DNA from: Cellulomonas fulva
Lineage (GTDB): Bacteria > Actinomycetota > Actinomycetes > Actinomycetales > Cellulomonadaceae
DNA: 64,000 bases
Assembly (NCBI RefSeq): GCF_018531375.1
Contig: NZ_JAHBOH010000001.1
Span: 2,976,001 to 3,040,000, forward strand
Direction of reading: 5' to 3'
This document shows positions 25,745-32,656 of this stretch, piece after piece. Position 1 is the first letter of the stretch. Every line of letters starts with the position of its first letter. The position numbers and the translations under genes were made by a program. The notes beneath the pieces were generated by a model, which saw only the letters and a program-made list of their open reading frames with translations, was not told the origin of the DNA and made no database searches.

Positions 25745-27518
25745 AGCGCGCCTCGCAGGTCCATGCGGTCGCGGCGGGATGCTGCGCGCCCGAGGGCGGA
25801 GCGGCCACGAGGAGCGCCGCGGGCTCGTCGTCGAACGTCACCTGGACGTGCCCGCGCAGCTCCTGGCCCCCCGGGGTGCCCGCTCCCCACCACCGGCCGG
25901 TGAGCAGCCACGGGCCGGCCCACCCCGCGACCCGCGTCCGGCGCCCCTGCCCCCAGGACACCCACGCCGGTGCGGCGCTGAGGCCGGCCCGGGCATCGAG
26001 GGCCACCGCGACCCCGGTGCCGTCCAGCACCTGCACGGGCTCCGGCTCGGGCAGCACGGTCGCCGGCGCGGGGTGCGGCAGCCGGCCCGGCCACGGTCGG
26101 TCGACGGGGCGCGGCGACCCACCCTGCTCTCCCCCGCCCTGCTCCCCCCACGGCCGCAGGAGCACCTGCTCGCGCACGTCCCGCCCGCCCTGCAGCGCCA
26201 CCGCGAGCAGCCCGGACCCGCCGACGATGCCCTGCACGCGGTCCAGCGCCCGGTGCGCCCGCAGGTCGCCGCCGGACGGGCCGCCCCAGAGCCGGCCCTG
26301 CTCCGCTCCCGCAGGCGCGACGTCGAGCGCCGTGACCGCGAGCCGGACCAGCGTGACCGGCCGGTCGTCCTCGTCGGGCGGGAGCTCGAGGTGGTCGTCG
26401 AGGACCGGGTCCGACGAGCCGGCGGAGCCCATGCCCCGCGACGAGCCGTCCGGCGCTCGGCCCGACGACGCCGCACGGCGACCGGTGCGCGAGTCCAGCC
26501 GCCGCGCCCGGGCCGTGGTCACGGCCGTGGCGGTGAGCCAGCCCTCGAGCTGCCAGCGGATCCGGTCGGTGATGCGGGCGGGCGACAGGCCGCCCCACCC
26601 GCCCAGGTCGGTCCGCCACGCGCGGACCAGGTCCACCCCCTCGTCGGTGCGTGCCGCGATCTCGAGACGCCCGCACGTCAGCCCGTGCTCCACGAGCATG
26701 GCGTGCAGGTCCTCGGCCAGCCGGCGTCCGGCGAACGTCGCGGTGTCGACGCGGTCGACCGGCGGATCGAGCTCGGCGCTCACCTCGAGGTCGGCTTCCG
26801 GGCGACGACGAGCGGGCGGGCGCTCGTCCTCGCCGCGTGCCAGCAGGTGCGCCCAGCCGCCCAGCCGGCCGAACCGCGCGTGCACGTCCGTCGCGGGCAG
26901 AGCGGCCAGCTGCCCCAGCACGCGCAGCCCCAGCCGGTGCAGCAGGCTGACCAGCTCGTCGACCTGGCGCGCGGTCTCGTCGGTCACCGCGGCGAAGGAC
27001 AGCTCGGTCATCGGGCGTCCCGCGAGGAACGCCGCGGAGCCGCCCGGCGGCACGGGGGCACCCGTGCGTGCGGCGACCACCGCGGCCAGCAGCCCGTCCG
27101 CCGTCCCGACCGCGCACTCGTGACCCGTCCCCAGCGCCACGGCCTCGACCAGGCGCTCCGCCAGCGCGTCCTCCGACCCGTGGTAGCGGCTCGCTCCGCC
27201 CGCGGGCAGCAGGAGCAGCCCGGGCCGGACCACCTCGAGGCCGGCCACCACCGTCTCGGCGGCGACCGCGACGGGCTCGAACGCCCGGGCGTCGCGGGCG
27301 TCGTCCCCCGGCAGCAGCACGAGCTCCGGGCAGCAGCCCTGCGCCTGGCGTCGGCGCATGCCGCGGCGCACGCCCTCGAGCCGCGCGAGCGCGTTGACGG
27401 CCGCCACGTGCTGCCCGACGAGCACCGCCGCGGGCAGGTGCGCGGGGACCTCGAGCGCCGCGGCAGCGGCGACCACGGGCCAGTCCGGGACCCACAGGAC
27501 GGTGGTGCGCGTGCTCAT
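25737..27518 (-). CDS. imuB: ImuB, Y-family polymerase-like mutasome subunit
   Basis: A protein of 593 residues related to Y-family polymerases (LWVPDWPVVAAA, LARLEGVRRGMRRRQAQGCCPEL, LLPAGGASRYHG). As in other ImuB proteins the acidic catalytic residues of true Y polymerases are not evident, so it acts as an adaptor. A clamp-binding motif EQGRLWG is seen at about residues 405-411, matching the beta-clamp motif known in ImuB. The C-terminal third is Pro/Gly-rich and would bind ImuA' and DnaE2. The start ATG 27518 overlaps imuA' by 4 bases and its stop overlaps dnaE2 by 8, so the three are translated together. Confidence 0.92.
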   Translation of the reverse strand: MSTRTTVLWVPDWPVVAAAAALEVPAHLPAAVLVGQHVAAVNALARLEGVRRGMRRRQAQGCCPELVLLPGDDARDARAFEPVAVAAETVVAGLEVVRPGLLLLPAGGASRYHGSEDALAERLVEAVALGTGHECAVGTADGLLAAVVAARTGAPVPPGGSAAFLAGRPMTELSFAAVTDETARQVDELVSLLHRLGLRVLGQLAALPATDVHARFGRLGGWAHLLARGEDERPPARRRPEADLEVSAELDPPVDRVDTATFAGRRLAEDLHAMLVEHGLTCGRLEIAARTDEGVDLVRAWRTDLGGWGGLSPARITDRIRWQLEGWLTATAVTTARARRLDSRTGRRAASSGRAPDGSSRGMGSAGSSDPVLDDHLELPPDEDDRPVTLVRLAVTALDVAPAGAEQGRLWGGPSGGDLRAHRALDRVQGIVGGSGLLAVALQGGRDVREQVLLRPWGEQGGGEQGGSPRPVDRPWPGRLPHPAPATVLPEPEPVQVLDGTGVAVALDARAGLSAAPAWVSWGQGRRTRVAGWAGPWLLTGRWWGAGTPGGQELRGHVQVTFDDEPAALLVAAPPSGAQHPAATAWTCEARYD

Positions 27519-28555
27519 CCGACGAGCCGGAGGTCGGGCTGGTCGGCAGGGCGGCCAGGACGCTGGTCGAGGTGACCAGGATGCCGGTCAGCCGCTGCGG
27601 TGCCCGTGCTCGACGCCGTGGGCACCACCCCGGCCGTACCGGACCCCGCTGCCGCCAGCGGCAGCGTGAGCTCCACCGACCTCGGGACCGCGGCGCCGCT
27701 GCGACCCGTCCGCGCGACCCGCACCCGCTGCGCGCGCAGCCGCCCCTCGCCGTCCCCGAGACCGGCCCAGCCGCCGTGCCCCCACGCCTGCTCGACGGCG
27801 AGGACCACACCGGCACCCGGCCACGGCACCGACGCCAGGAGCACCGAACCCCGCTCCCGGGCCCGGGCGGACAGCCGGCGCCGGTCCGCGTCGGTCAGCC
27901 GGACCTCGGGTCCGACGAGGACGACGTCCATCCCGTCGAGCAGCGCCCCGAGCACGACCGCGGCGTCCGCACCGGGCCGGGGAACCACCGCCAGCCGCTC
28001 GAGCACGACGCCCGCCTCGGCCGCCGCGAGCAGCCCCAGCGACGGCTGCCCGACCACCGCGGCCCAGGCGCCCGCCGAGCTCGCCGCCGCCAGGAGCGCG
28101 AGCGTGAGTGACGTGGACCCGACGACGGCCGTGGTGGCACCGCGACGCAGGCCGTCCGGCAGCAGCTCGCCGAGCTGCGGCGGCACGGGCAGGGGCGGGC
28201 GCTCGGTGGTGAGCAGCGACGTCGTCAGCGAGGTCGTCAGCGAGGTGGTCGGCGCGCTGGTCAGGGAGGTGGACGGCGCGCTGGTGAAGGTGGTGGACGG
28301 CGAGGTCGGCGGCGACGTGGTCAGCAGCACAGCGGCAAGCCCAGCAGGACCGACGGTCACGGCGGGTCGCTCGGCGGCACGGGCGCGCTGCTCGGGCGGC
28401 CCCGACGTCCTCGTCGTCCCCTCGAGCGTGCCGACAGGATCACCGGTGCGCTCGGTCATGCGGACGCTGCGGGCGCCGGTGCGCCGCTCGGCGTGCGCGA
28501 GCGCGAGCCGGGCGCGCGCGACCCGCTCCTCGCGCGTCAGCACGTCGACCGTCAT
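27515..28555 (-). CDS. imuA': ImuA', RecA-like mutasome subunit
   Basis: A protein of 346 residues placed first in the operon before imuB and dnaE2. The core (LGELLPDGLRRGATTAVVGSTSLTLALLAAASSAGAWAAVVG ... LLDGMDVVLVGPEVRLTDADRRRLSARARERGSVLL) is RecA/ImuA-like, but the P-loop is degenerate (no GKT/S). An insertion of about 40 residues rich in Thr/Ser (repeats of TSAPTTSL/TTSLTTSL, bases 28203-28320) separates an N-terminal helix from the core. In mycobacteria ImuA' is required for damage-induced mutagenesis and binds ImuB. ATG 28555 is used; the untranslated leader back to the LexA box is about 85 bases. Confidence 0.9.
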   Translation of the reverse strand: MTVDVLTREERVARARLALAHAERRTGARSVRMTERTGDPVGTLEGTTRTSGPPEQRARAAERPAVTVGPAGLAAVLLTTSPPTSPSTTFTSAPSTSLTSAPTTSLTTSLTTSLLTTERPPLPVPPQLGELLPDGLRRGATTAVVGSTSLTLALLAAASSAGAWAAVVGQPSLGLLAAAEAGVVLERLAVVPRPGADAAVVLGALLDGMDVVLVGPEVRLTDADRRRLSARARERGSVLLASVPWPGAGVVLAVEQAWGHGGWAGLGDGEGRLRAQRVRVARTGRSGAAVPRSVELTLPLAAAGSGTAGVVPTASSTGTAAADRHPGHLDQRPGRPADQPDLRLVG

Positions 28556-28640
28556 GACTGCCCCTATGGACGACTCGGCCCCGCGGGCCACCTGCACAGA
28601 CGTCGCTGACCTGCAAGGATGCAAGCCAGAACCGCCCTGT

Positions 28641-28656
28641 TCGAACGTCTGTTCGA
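28641..28656. promoter_or_regulatory. LexA (SOS) box of the imuA'-imuB-dnaE2 operon
   Basis: TCGAAC-GTCT-GTTCGA is a perfect match to the actinobacterial LexA consensus TCGAAC-N4-GTTCGA. It lies 5 bases downstream of the -10 hexamer on the minus strand, across the probable transcription start, so bound LexA would block initiation. Confidence 0.92.
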
Positions 28657-28661
28657 CACCT

Positions 28662-28692
28662 CTAGTACACGCTCCCCGCGTCCGGGTGTCAA
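28662..28692 (-). promoter_or_regulatory. Promoter of the imuA'-imuB-dnaE2 operon
   Basis: Reading the minus strand, a perfect -35 TTGACA occupies 28692-28687. The -10 is either TGTACT at 17-base spacing or TACTAG (28667-28662) at 19. The LexA box follows immediately. Confidence 0.75.
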
Positions 28693-28823
28693 CCCGCGCA
28701 GGTGCGACCACGCGGCACCTCGGTGACCATGGCAGGTGCCACCGACAGCGGCGGCACGCACGCTCACCCGTCCTGCTCACACCGACTGATCGCCCGTACC
28801 CGTCCGACGCACCGGAGGACCCC

Positions 28824-29363
28824 GTGGTCTCGCTCACCCGTCCCGTCGCACCCGACCCCTACAGCCTGCTCCCGGCGGTCCCGTCGTTCGAGGTCACCAG
28901 CACCGACTGGACCCACGGCGAGCCCGTGCCCGTCGTGCACACCAACACCGAGGCCGGCCGGAACGTCTCGCCGCAGGTCTCCTGGTCCGGCTTCCCGCCG
29001 GAGACCGCCGGCTTCGCCGTGAGCGTCTTCGACCCCGACGCACCCGGGGTCGCCGGCTGGTTCCACTGGACCGTCCTGGGCCTGGGCGCGGACGTCACGT
29101 CGCTCACCACCGGCGCCGGCGCACCCGACGGGTCCGGCCTGCCGGCGGGCGCGTCCCAGCTCCGCAACGACGACGGCGAGACCGGCTACATCGGCTGCGC
29201 TCCCCCGCCCGGCGACCAGGTCCACCGCTACTTCCTGGTGGTGCACGCGCTGGACACCGCCGACCTCGGCCTGACCCCCGCCTCCCCGCCCGGGGCGACG
29301 AGCGCCGCCCTCGTCTTCCACACCCTCGCCCGCGGCATCCTGGTCGGCACCTTCCAGCGCTGA
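28824..29363 (+). CDS. YbhB/YbcL family (PEBP, Raf-kinase-inhibitor-like) protein
   Basis: A protein of 179 residues of the phosphatidylethanolamine-binding fold. Diagnostic stretches are GRNVSPQVSWSGFPPETAGFAVSVFDPDAPGVAGWFHWTVLGL (the DPDAP...WxHW ligand pocket) and a later YIGCAPPPGDQVHRYFLVVHALD (GxCPPxG-HRY motif), ending FHTLARGILVGTFQR. Bacterial members are cytosolic and of unclear role. The GTG at 28824 has GGAGG 5 bases before it. It is divergent from imuA' and ends in a strong terminator, so it is probably monocistronic. Confidence 0.9.
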   Translation: MVSLTRPVAPDPYSLLPAVPSFEVTSTDWTHGEPVPVVHTNTEAGRNVSPQVSWSGFPPETAGFAVSVFDPDAPGVAGWFHWTVLGLGADVTSLTTGAGAPDGSGLPAGASQLRNDDGETGYIGCAPPPGDQVHRYFLVVHALDTADLGLTPASPPGATSAALVFHTLARGILVGTFQR

Positions 29364-29393
29364 CCCGCCCTCCGACTTCCCTGACTCCCCCGA

Positions 29394-29449
29394 CGACCAC
29401 GTCATCTCTCCGGCTCCGGAGCCGGAGAGCCGGAGAGATGACGTGGTCG
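29394..29449. terminator. 23-bp perfect hairpin terminator
   Basis: Arms 29394-29416 and 29427-29449 are perfectly complementary with a 10-base loop. It lies 30 bases after the YbhB-like stop and 45 bases before the YbaK start, and there is no T-run. Confidence 0.85.
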
Positions 29450-29493
29450 CGGTGGTGGAAGGGCGCCGTGGGGCCGGTCGGTAGGGTGCCGGG

Positions 29494-30060
29494 ATGATCT
29501 TGGGGACGCTGACCTGGGAGCCCGCGCTCGCGCACCTCGACCTGGTGGCACCGAGCACCGCACGCGCGCTGACCGCGTGGGCGGAGCACGACGAGCCGGT
29601 CGCGACGAGCGTGCTCGTCGCGAGCATCGACCCGGACCTGGCCGACACCGCCGCGCTCACGGAGGCGTACGCGCTGCCGCCGTCGGCGTCGGCGAACTGC
29701 GTCCTGGTCGCGGGCCGCCGGGACGGTGCCGAGCGGGTGGCCGCCGCGGTGGTCCGGGCGACGACGCGCGCCGACGTCAACAACACCGTCAAGCGCCTGC
29801 TGGACGTGCGCAAGGCCTCGTTCCTCCCGATGGACCGTGCGACGGCCGAGTCCGGCATGGAGTACGGCGGCATCACGCCCGTCGGGCTGCCGGAGGGCTA
29901 CCGCGTCCTGGTGGACGCACGCGTCACGGTGCCCGACGAGGCCGGCGACCTGGTCGTCATCGGCAGCGGGCTGCGTCGCTCGAAGATCGCCCTGCCGGGT
30001 GCGCTGCTGGCCCGCCTGCCCGGCGCCGAGGTGGTCGACGGCCTCGCGACCGGTGCTTGA
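29494..30060 (+). CDS. YbaK/EbsC-type Cys-tRNA(Pro)-deacylase-like protein
   Basis: A protein of 188 residues with the YbaK/ProX editing domain: SANCVLVAGRRDGAERVAAAVVRATTRADVNNTVKRLLDVRKASFLPMDRATAESGMEYGGITPVGLPEGYRVLVDARV, then LVVIGSGLRRSKIALPGALLARLPGAEVVDGLA. The K(R)LLDVRKASF and MEYGGITPVGLP motifs define this family, which hydrolyses mischarged aminoacyl-tRNAs. The exact tRNA and amino acid are not evident. A single gene between two hairpin-rich gaps. Confidence 0.88.
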   Translation: MILGTLTWEPALAHLDLVAPSTARALTAWAEHDEPVATSVLVASIDPDLADTAALTEAYALPPSASANCVLVAGRRDGAERVAAAVVRATTRADVNNTVKRLLDVRKASFLPMDRATAESGMEYGGITPVGLPEGYRVLVDARVTVPDEAGDLVVIGSGLRRSKIALPGALLARLPGAEVVDGLATGA

Positions 30061-30211
30061 CCTGATCCCGACCGACACGGACCGTGCGATGGGGCATCCA
30101 TGACGGACGCTTGACGTGCGGCCGGGACCGGTGCGGAACCGGCTCCGCCCACCGCCCGAATCGGGACGGACGTCCCGTCATCCGGCACCCGTCCCCGCCG
30201 ACGATCAGGGC

Positions 30212-30346
30212 ATGGACACGCTCCTCGCCACCCCGGACACCGACGTCCGCCCGCTCGACCGCGCCGACGCCCCGTGCGACCTCGTCACCACGTTCCTCGC
30301 CGCCAGCCGCGCCCTCGACGACGACCTGCCGCAGTTCTGGGACTAA
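30212..30346 (+). CDS. Possible small protein, 44 residues
   Basis: ATG at 30212 opens a frame of 44 codons in which every codon after ATG ends in G or C, the strong coding signature of this genome, and which stops at TAA. The peptide is acidic with no membrane segment (begins MDTLLATPDTDV and ends LDDDLPQFWD). I do not recognise a family. The ribosome site is weak (CAGGG). The only competing content in the roughly 350-base gap between YbaK and TrmH genes is a short repeat, so this ORF explains the spacing. Confidence 0.45.
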   Translation: MDTLLATPDTDVRPLDRADAPCDLVTTFLAASRALDDDLPQFWD

Positions 30347-30355
30347 CGCCGACCA

Positions 30356-30391
30356 GCCGCCGGCACATGCCGCCGGCACACGCCGCCGGCC
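30356..30391. repeat. Three tandem 13-nt units
   Basis: GCCGCCGGCACAT, GCCGCCGGCACAC and a partial GCCGCCGGCC follow the small ORF and precede the end of the TrmH gene. The units can fold on themselves (GCCGGC), so a weak terminator role is possible. Confidence 0.65.
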
Positions 30392-30408
30392 TGGCGCGGA
30401 CGCGCCCG

Positions 30409-31260
30409 TCAGGCCCGCGTCGCCCAGAACGCGACCGCCGCGGCGGCGGCGACGTTGAGCGAGTCGACCCCGCCCGCCATCGGGATGCGCACGACGAGGT
30501 CGCACGCCGCCACCGTCGTCGCCTTGAGGCCGTGGCCCTCGGCGCCGAGGACCAGCGCGAGGCGCTCGGGCGGGTCCGCCACGAGCTCGTCGAGCGTGAT
30601 CGCCTCGTCGGACAGCGCGAGCGCCGCGGTCACGAAGCCCGCCCCGCGCAGCGCCTCGACCCCACCGGGCCACGGGTCGACGCGCGTCCACGGCACCTGG
30701 AAGACGGTGCCCATCGACACGCGCACCGACCGACGGTAGAGCGGGTCCGCGCACCTCGGCGTGACGAGCACGGCGTCGACGCCGAGCGCCGCGGCGGACC
30801 GGAACGCCGCTCCCACGTTGGTGTGGTCCACGACGTCCTCGAGCACCGCGACGCGGCGCGCGCCGGCCAGGACGTCGGCGAGCGCGGGCAGCGCCGGGCG
30901 GTGCATCGCGGCGAGCGCGCCCCGGTGCACGTGGAACCCCGTGATCGCCTCGAGCACCGGCTCGTCGGCGACGTAGACCGGGACCGCGGGCTCGTCGGAC
31001 GCGGTCTCGTCGGGCCAGACCTCCGCGACCATCCGCTCGAGGTCCGGCACCCAGCGCGGCGCGAGCAGCACCGACCGCGGCCGGTGGCCGGCGCGGAGCG
31101 CCCGGCCCAGCACCGTCGAGCTCTCCGCGATGTAGAGGCCCTTCTCGGGCTCGTGGCGCGAGCGGAGCGCGACGTCGGTCAGCGACACGTAGTCGGCGAG
31201 CCGCTCGTCGGACGGGTCCGTGACGTTCTGCAGGTCGAGGCGCGGCACGCGGGCCATCAT
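30409..31260 (-). CDS. TrmH/SpoU family RNA 2'-O-methyltransferase
   Basis: A protein of 283 residues with an N-terminal substrate-binding domain (SRHEPEKGLYIAESSTVLGRALRAGHRPRSVLL) and a SPOUT catalytic domain with a trefoil knot. The three motifs are NVGAAFRSAAALGVDAVLV, LALVLGAEGHGLKATTVAACDLVVRIPM and GGVDSLNVAAAAAVAFW. It methylates a ribose in rRNA or tRNA with SAM; the target nucleotide cannot be assigned. ATG at 31260 overlaps the xylanase stop (ATGA), and a second ATG follows at once. The coupling to a glycoside hydrolase gene is unexpected and probably reflects shared transcription only. Confidence 0.92.
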   Translation of the reverse strand: MMARVPRLDLQNVTDPSDERLADYVSLTDVALRSRHEPEKGLYIAESSTVLGRALRAGHRPRSVLLAPRWVPDLERMVAEVWPDETASDEPAVPVYVADEPVLEAITGFHVHRGALAAMHRPALPALADVLAGARRVAVLEDVVDHTNVGAAFRSAAALGVDAVLVTPRCADPLYRRSVRVSMGTVFQVPWTRVDPWPGGVEALRGAGFVTAALALSDEAITLDELVADPPERLALVLGAEGHGLKATTVAACDLVVRIPMAGGVDSLNVAAAAAVAFWATRA

Positions 31261-32552
31261 CCCAGGCCGACGGACCCCGCCCGGACGAGCTCGCCGGACA
31301 GCCGCGCGGTCGCCGCGGCACCGCCGACGACGAACGGCGCGACCTGGTCCCCGGCCCGCACCTCGTAGTCGCCGCGCCAGCCGGACACGACCACGCGGCC
31401 GGACCCGTCCGTGCGCAGCGTCGTCGGCGCGTACCACCAGGCGCCTCGGACCAGGTCGCGCATGGCGTGGTACGCGGGCTTCGGCGTGCCGTCGGCGCGC
31501 ACCAGGCCCGCGGGCGCACCCAGCCAGGCGCCCTCGTCGGCCAGGCCCCAGTACGTCATCGAGCGCACGGCCGGGTGCTCGGCCAGGAGCGTGCAGTGGC
31601 GCGCGAGCTCCTCGGCCTGGCGCGCCTCGCCCTCCGGTGTCGACGGCCACGACGCGACGCGGTAGTCGTTGAGGTCGACGATCTCGCGCGGCATGAGCTC
31701 GCCGGACACGAGCGTGGTCTCGGTGAAGTGCAGCGGCAGGCCGAACCGGGAGAACCGCTCGAGCACGCGGTGGGTCTTCTCCTCACCCCACCAGCCCTGG
31801 TGCATGTGGCTCTGCAGGCCCAGCCCGTCCACCTGGATGCCGGCCTCGAGCACCGCCTCGACGAGGCACTCGTACGCCGTGGACATGTCGAAGTCGTTCA
31901 GCAGCAGCGTCGCGCGCGGGTTCGCGGCGCGCGCCGTCTCGAACGCGAGCCGGATGACGTGCAGCCGGCCCTTCTCCCACGCGAGGCGGCTGATCGCGTT
32001 CTCCTCGGCGGTGAAGACCGGCATGATCACGACCTCGTTGATCGCGTCCCACGTGTCCACCAGGCCGGCGAGGTCCCCCACCTCACGCGTGATCCGCGCC
32101 CGCTGCAGCCGCTCGACCTCGTCGGTCGGCCGGTCCAGAAGCCACCGCGGCGCCAGGGTGTGCCACATGAGCGGGTGCCCCTTGACGCGTACCCCGCGCT
32201 CGTCGAACCACCGCGCCGCGGCGCGCAGCCGCGCGGTGTCCGGCCGGCCGGGCTCGGGCTCGAACCCGCGCCAGTAGAACGGCAGCGTCGCGGTGTCGAA
32301 GAGGTCCAGCCACAGCTCGGCCAGGTCGGCGGCCTGCTCCGCCGGAGCGCCGCCGAAGGTCGAGTCCGGCCCGCCGCCGGCCTCGCCGTTCGCCAGGGCG
32401 ACGAAGTCGAACCCCGTGCAGCCGAACGCGAGATCGTGCCGACGCTGCGCGACGGTCACGTCGGCGTCGACGAGCGGCCGGCCGTCGGTGCCCAGGACCG
32501 TCACCACCGTCTCGGCCGTGCGGTGGGCGGGGGCGGGCGCGACGGGTGGCAT
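31257..32552 (-). CDS. GH10 endo-beta-xylanase-like glycoside hydrolase, cytoplasmic
   Basis: A protein of 431 residues with a GH10 TIM barrel: LPFYWRGFEPEPGRPDTARLRAAARWFDERGVRVKGHPLMWHTLAPRWL, acid/base Glu173 in DTWDAINEV, LLLNDFDM, GLGLQSHMHQGWW, nucleophile Glu278 in PLHFTET, and MTYWGLADEGAWLG near the end. A short N-terminal beta domain (VVTVLGTDGRPLVDADVTV) precedes it and a similar one follows. There is no signal peptide, so it probably acts on imported xylo-oligosaccharides. ATG 32552 is preferred over 32579 because GAGGAG lies 6 bases upstream. A palindromic operator lies just upstream. Confidence 0.9.
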   Translation of the reverse strand: MPPVAPAPAHRTAETVVTVLGTDGRPLVDADVTVAQRRHDLAFGCTGFDFVALANGEAGGGPDSTFGGAPAEQAADLAELWLDLFDTATLPFYWRGFEPEPGRPDTARLRAAARWFDERGVRVKGHPLMWHTLAPRWLLDRPTDEVERLQRARITREVGDLAGLVDTWDAINEVVIMPVFTAEENAISRLAWEKGRLHVIRLAFETARAANPRATLLLNDFDMSTAYECLVEAVLEAGIQVDGLGLQSHMHQGWWGEEKTHRVLERFSRFGLPLHFTETTLVSGELMPREIVDLNDYRVASWPSTPEGEARQAEELARHCTLLAEHPAVRSMTYWGLADEGAWLGAPAGLVRADGTPKPAYHAMRDLVRGAWWYAPTTLRTDGSGRVVVSGWRGDYEVRAGDQVAPFVVGGAAATARLSGELVRAGSVGLG

Positions 32553-32570
32553 GCGGCTCCTCGTTTTCGG

Positions 32571-32590
32571 TCGGTGCACCGATACGTTAA
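32571..32590. promoter_or_regulatory. Palindromic operator candidate before the GH10 gene
   Basis: TCGGTGCACCGA (32571-32582) is a perfect 12-bp palindrome 19 bases before the start codon. It is followed on the plus strand by TACGTTAA, giving a composite in the style of LacI-family sites, which commonly control sugar-utilisation genes. No regulator gene is adjacent. Confidence 0.45.
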
Positions 32591-32655
32591 CCGACCCGCT
32601 GCCCCGACCGACGCGCTGCCTCGACCGACGCGCTGGTCAACCGACGCGCTGGTCG
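32590..32655. repeat. Four tandem 16-17 nt units
   Basis: Units ACCGACCCGCTGCCCCG, ACCGACGCGCTGCCTCG, ACCGACGCGCTGGTCA and ACCGACGCGCTGGTCG run head to tail, filling the gap between the MFS stop and the GH10 promoter region. No hairpin is visible within the unit. Confidence 0.85.
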
Positions 32656-32656
32656 A

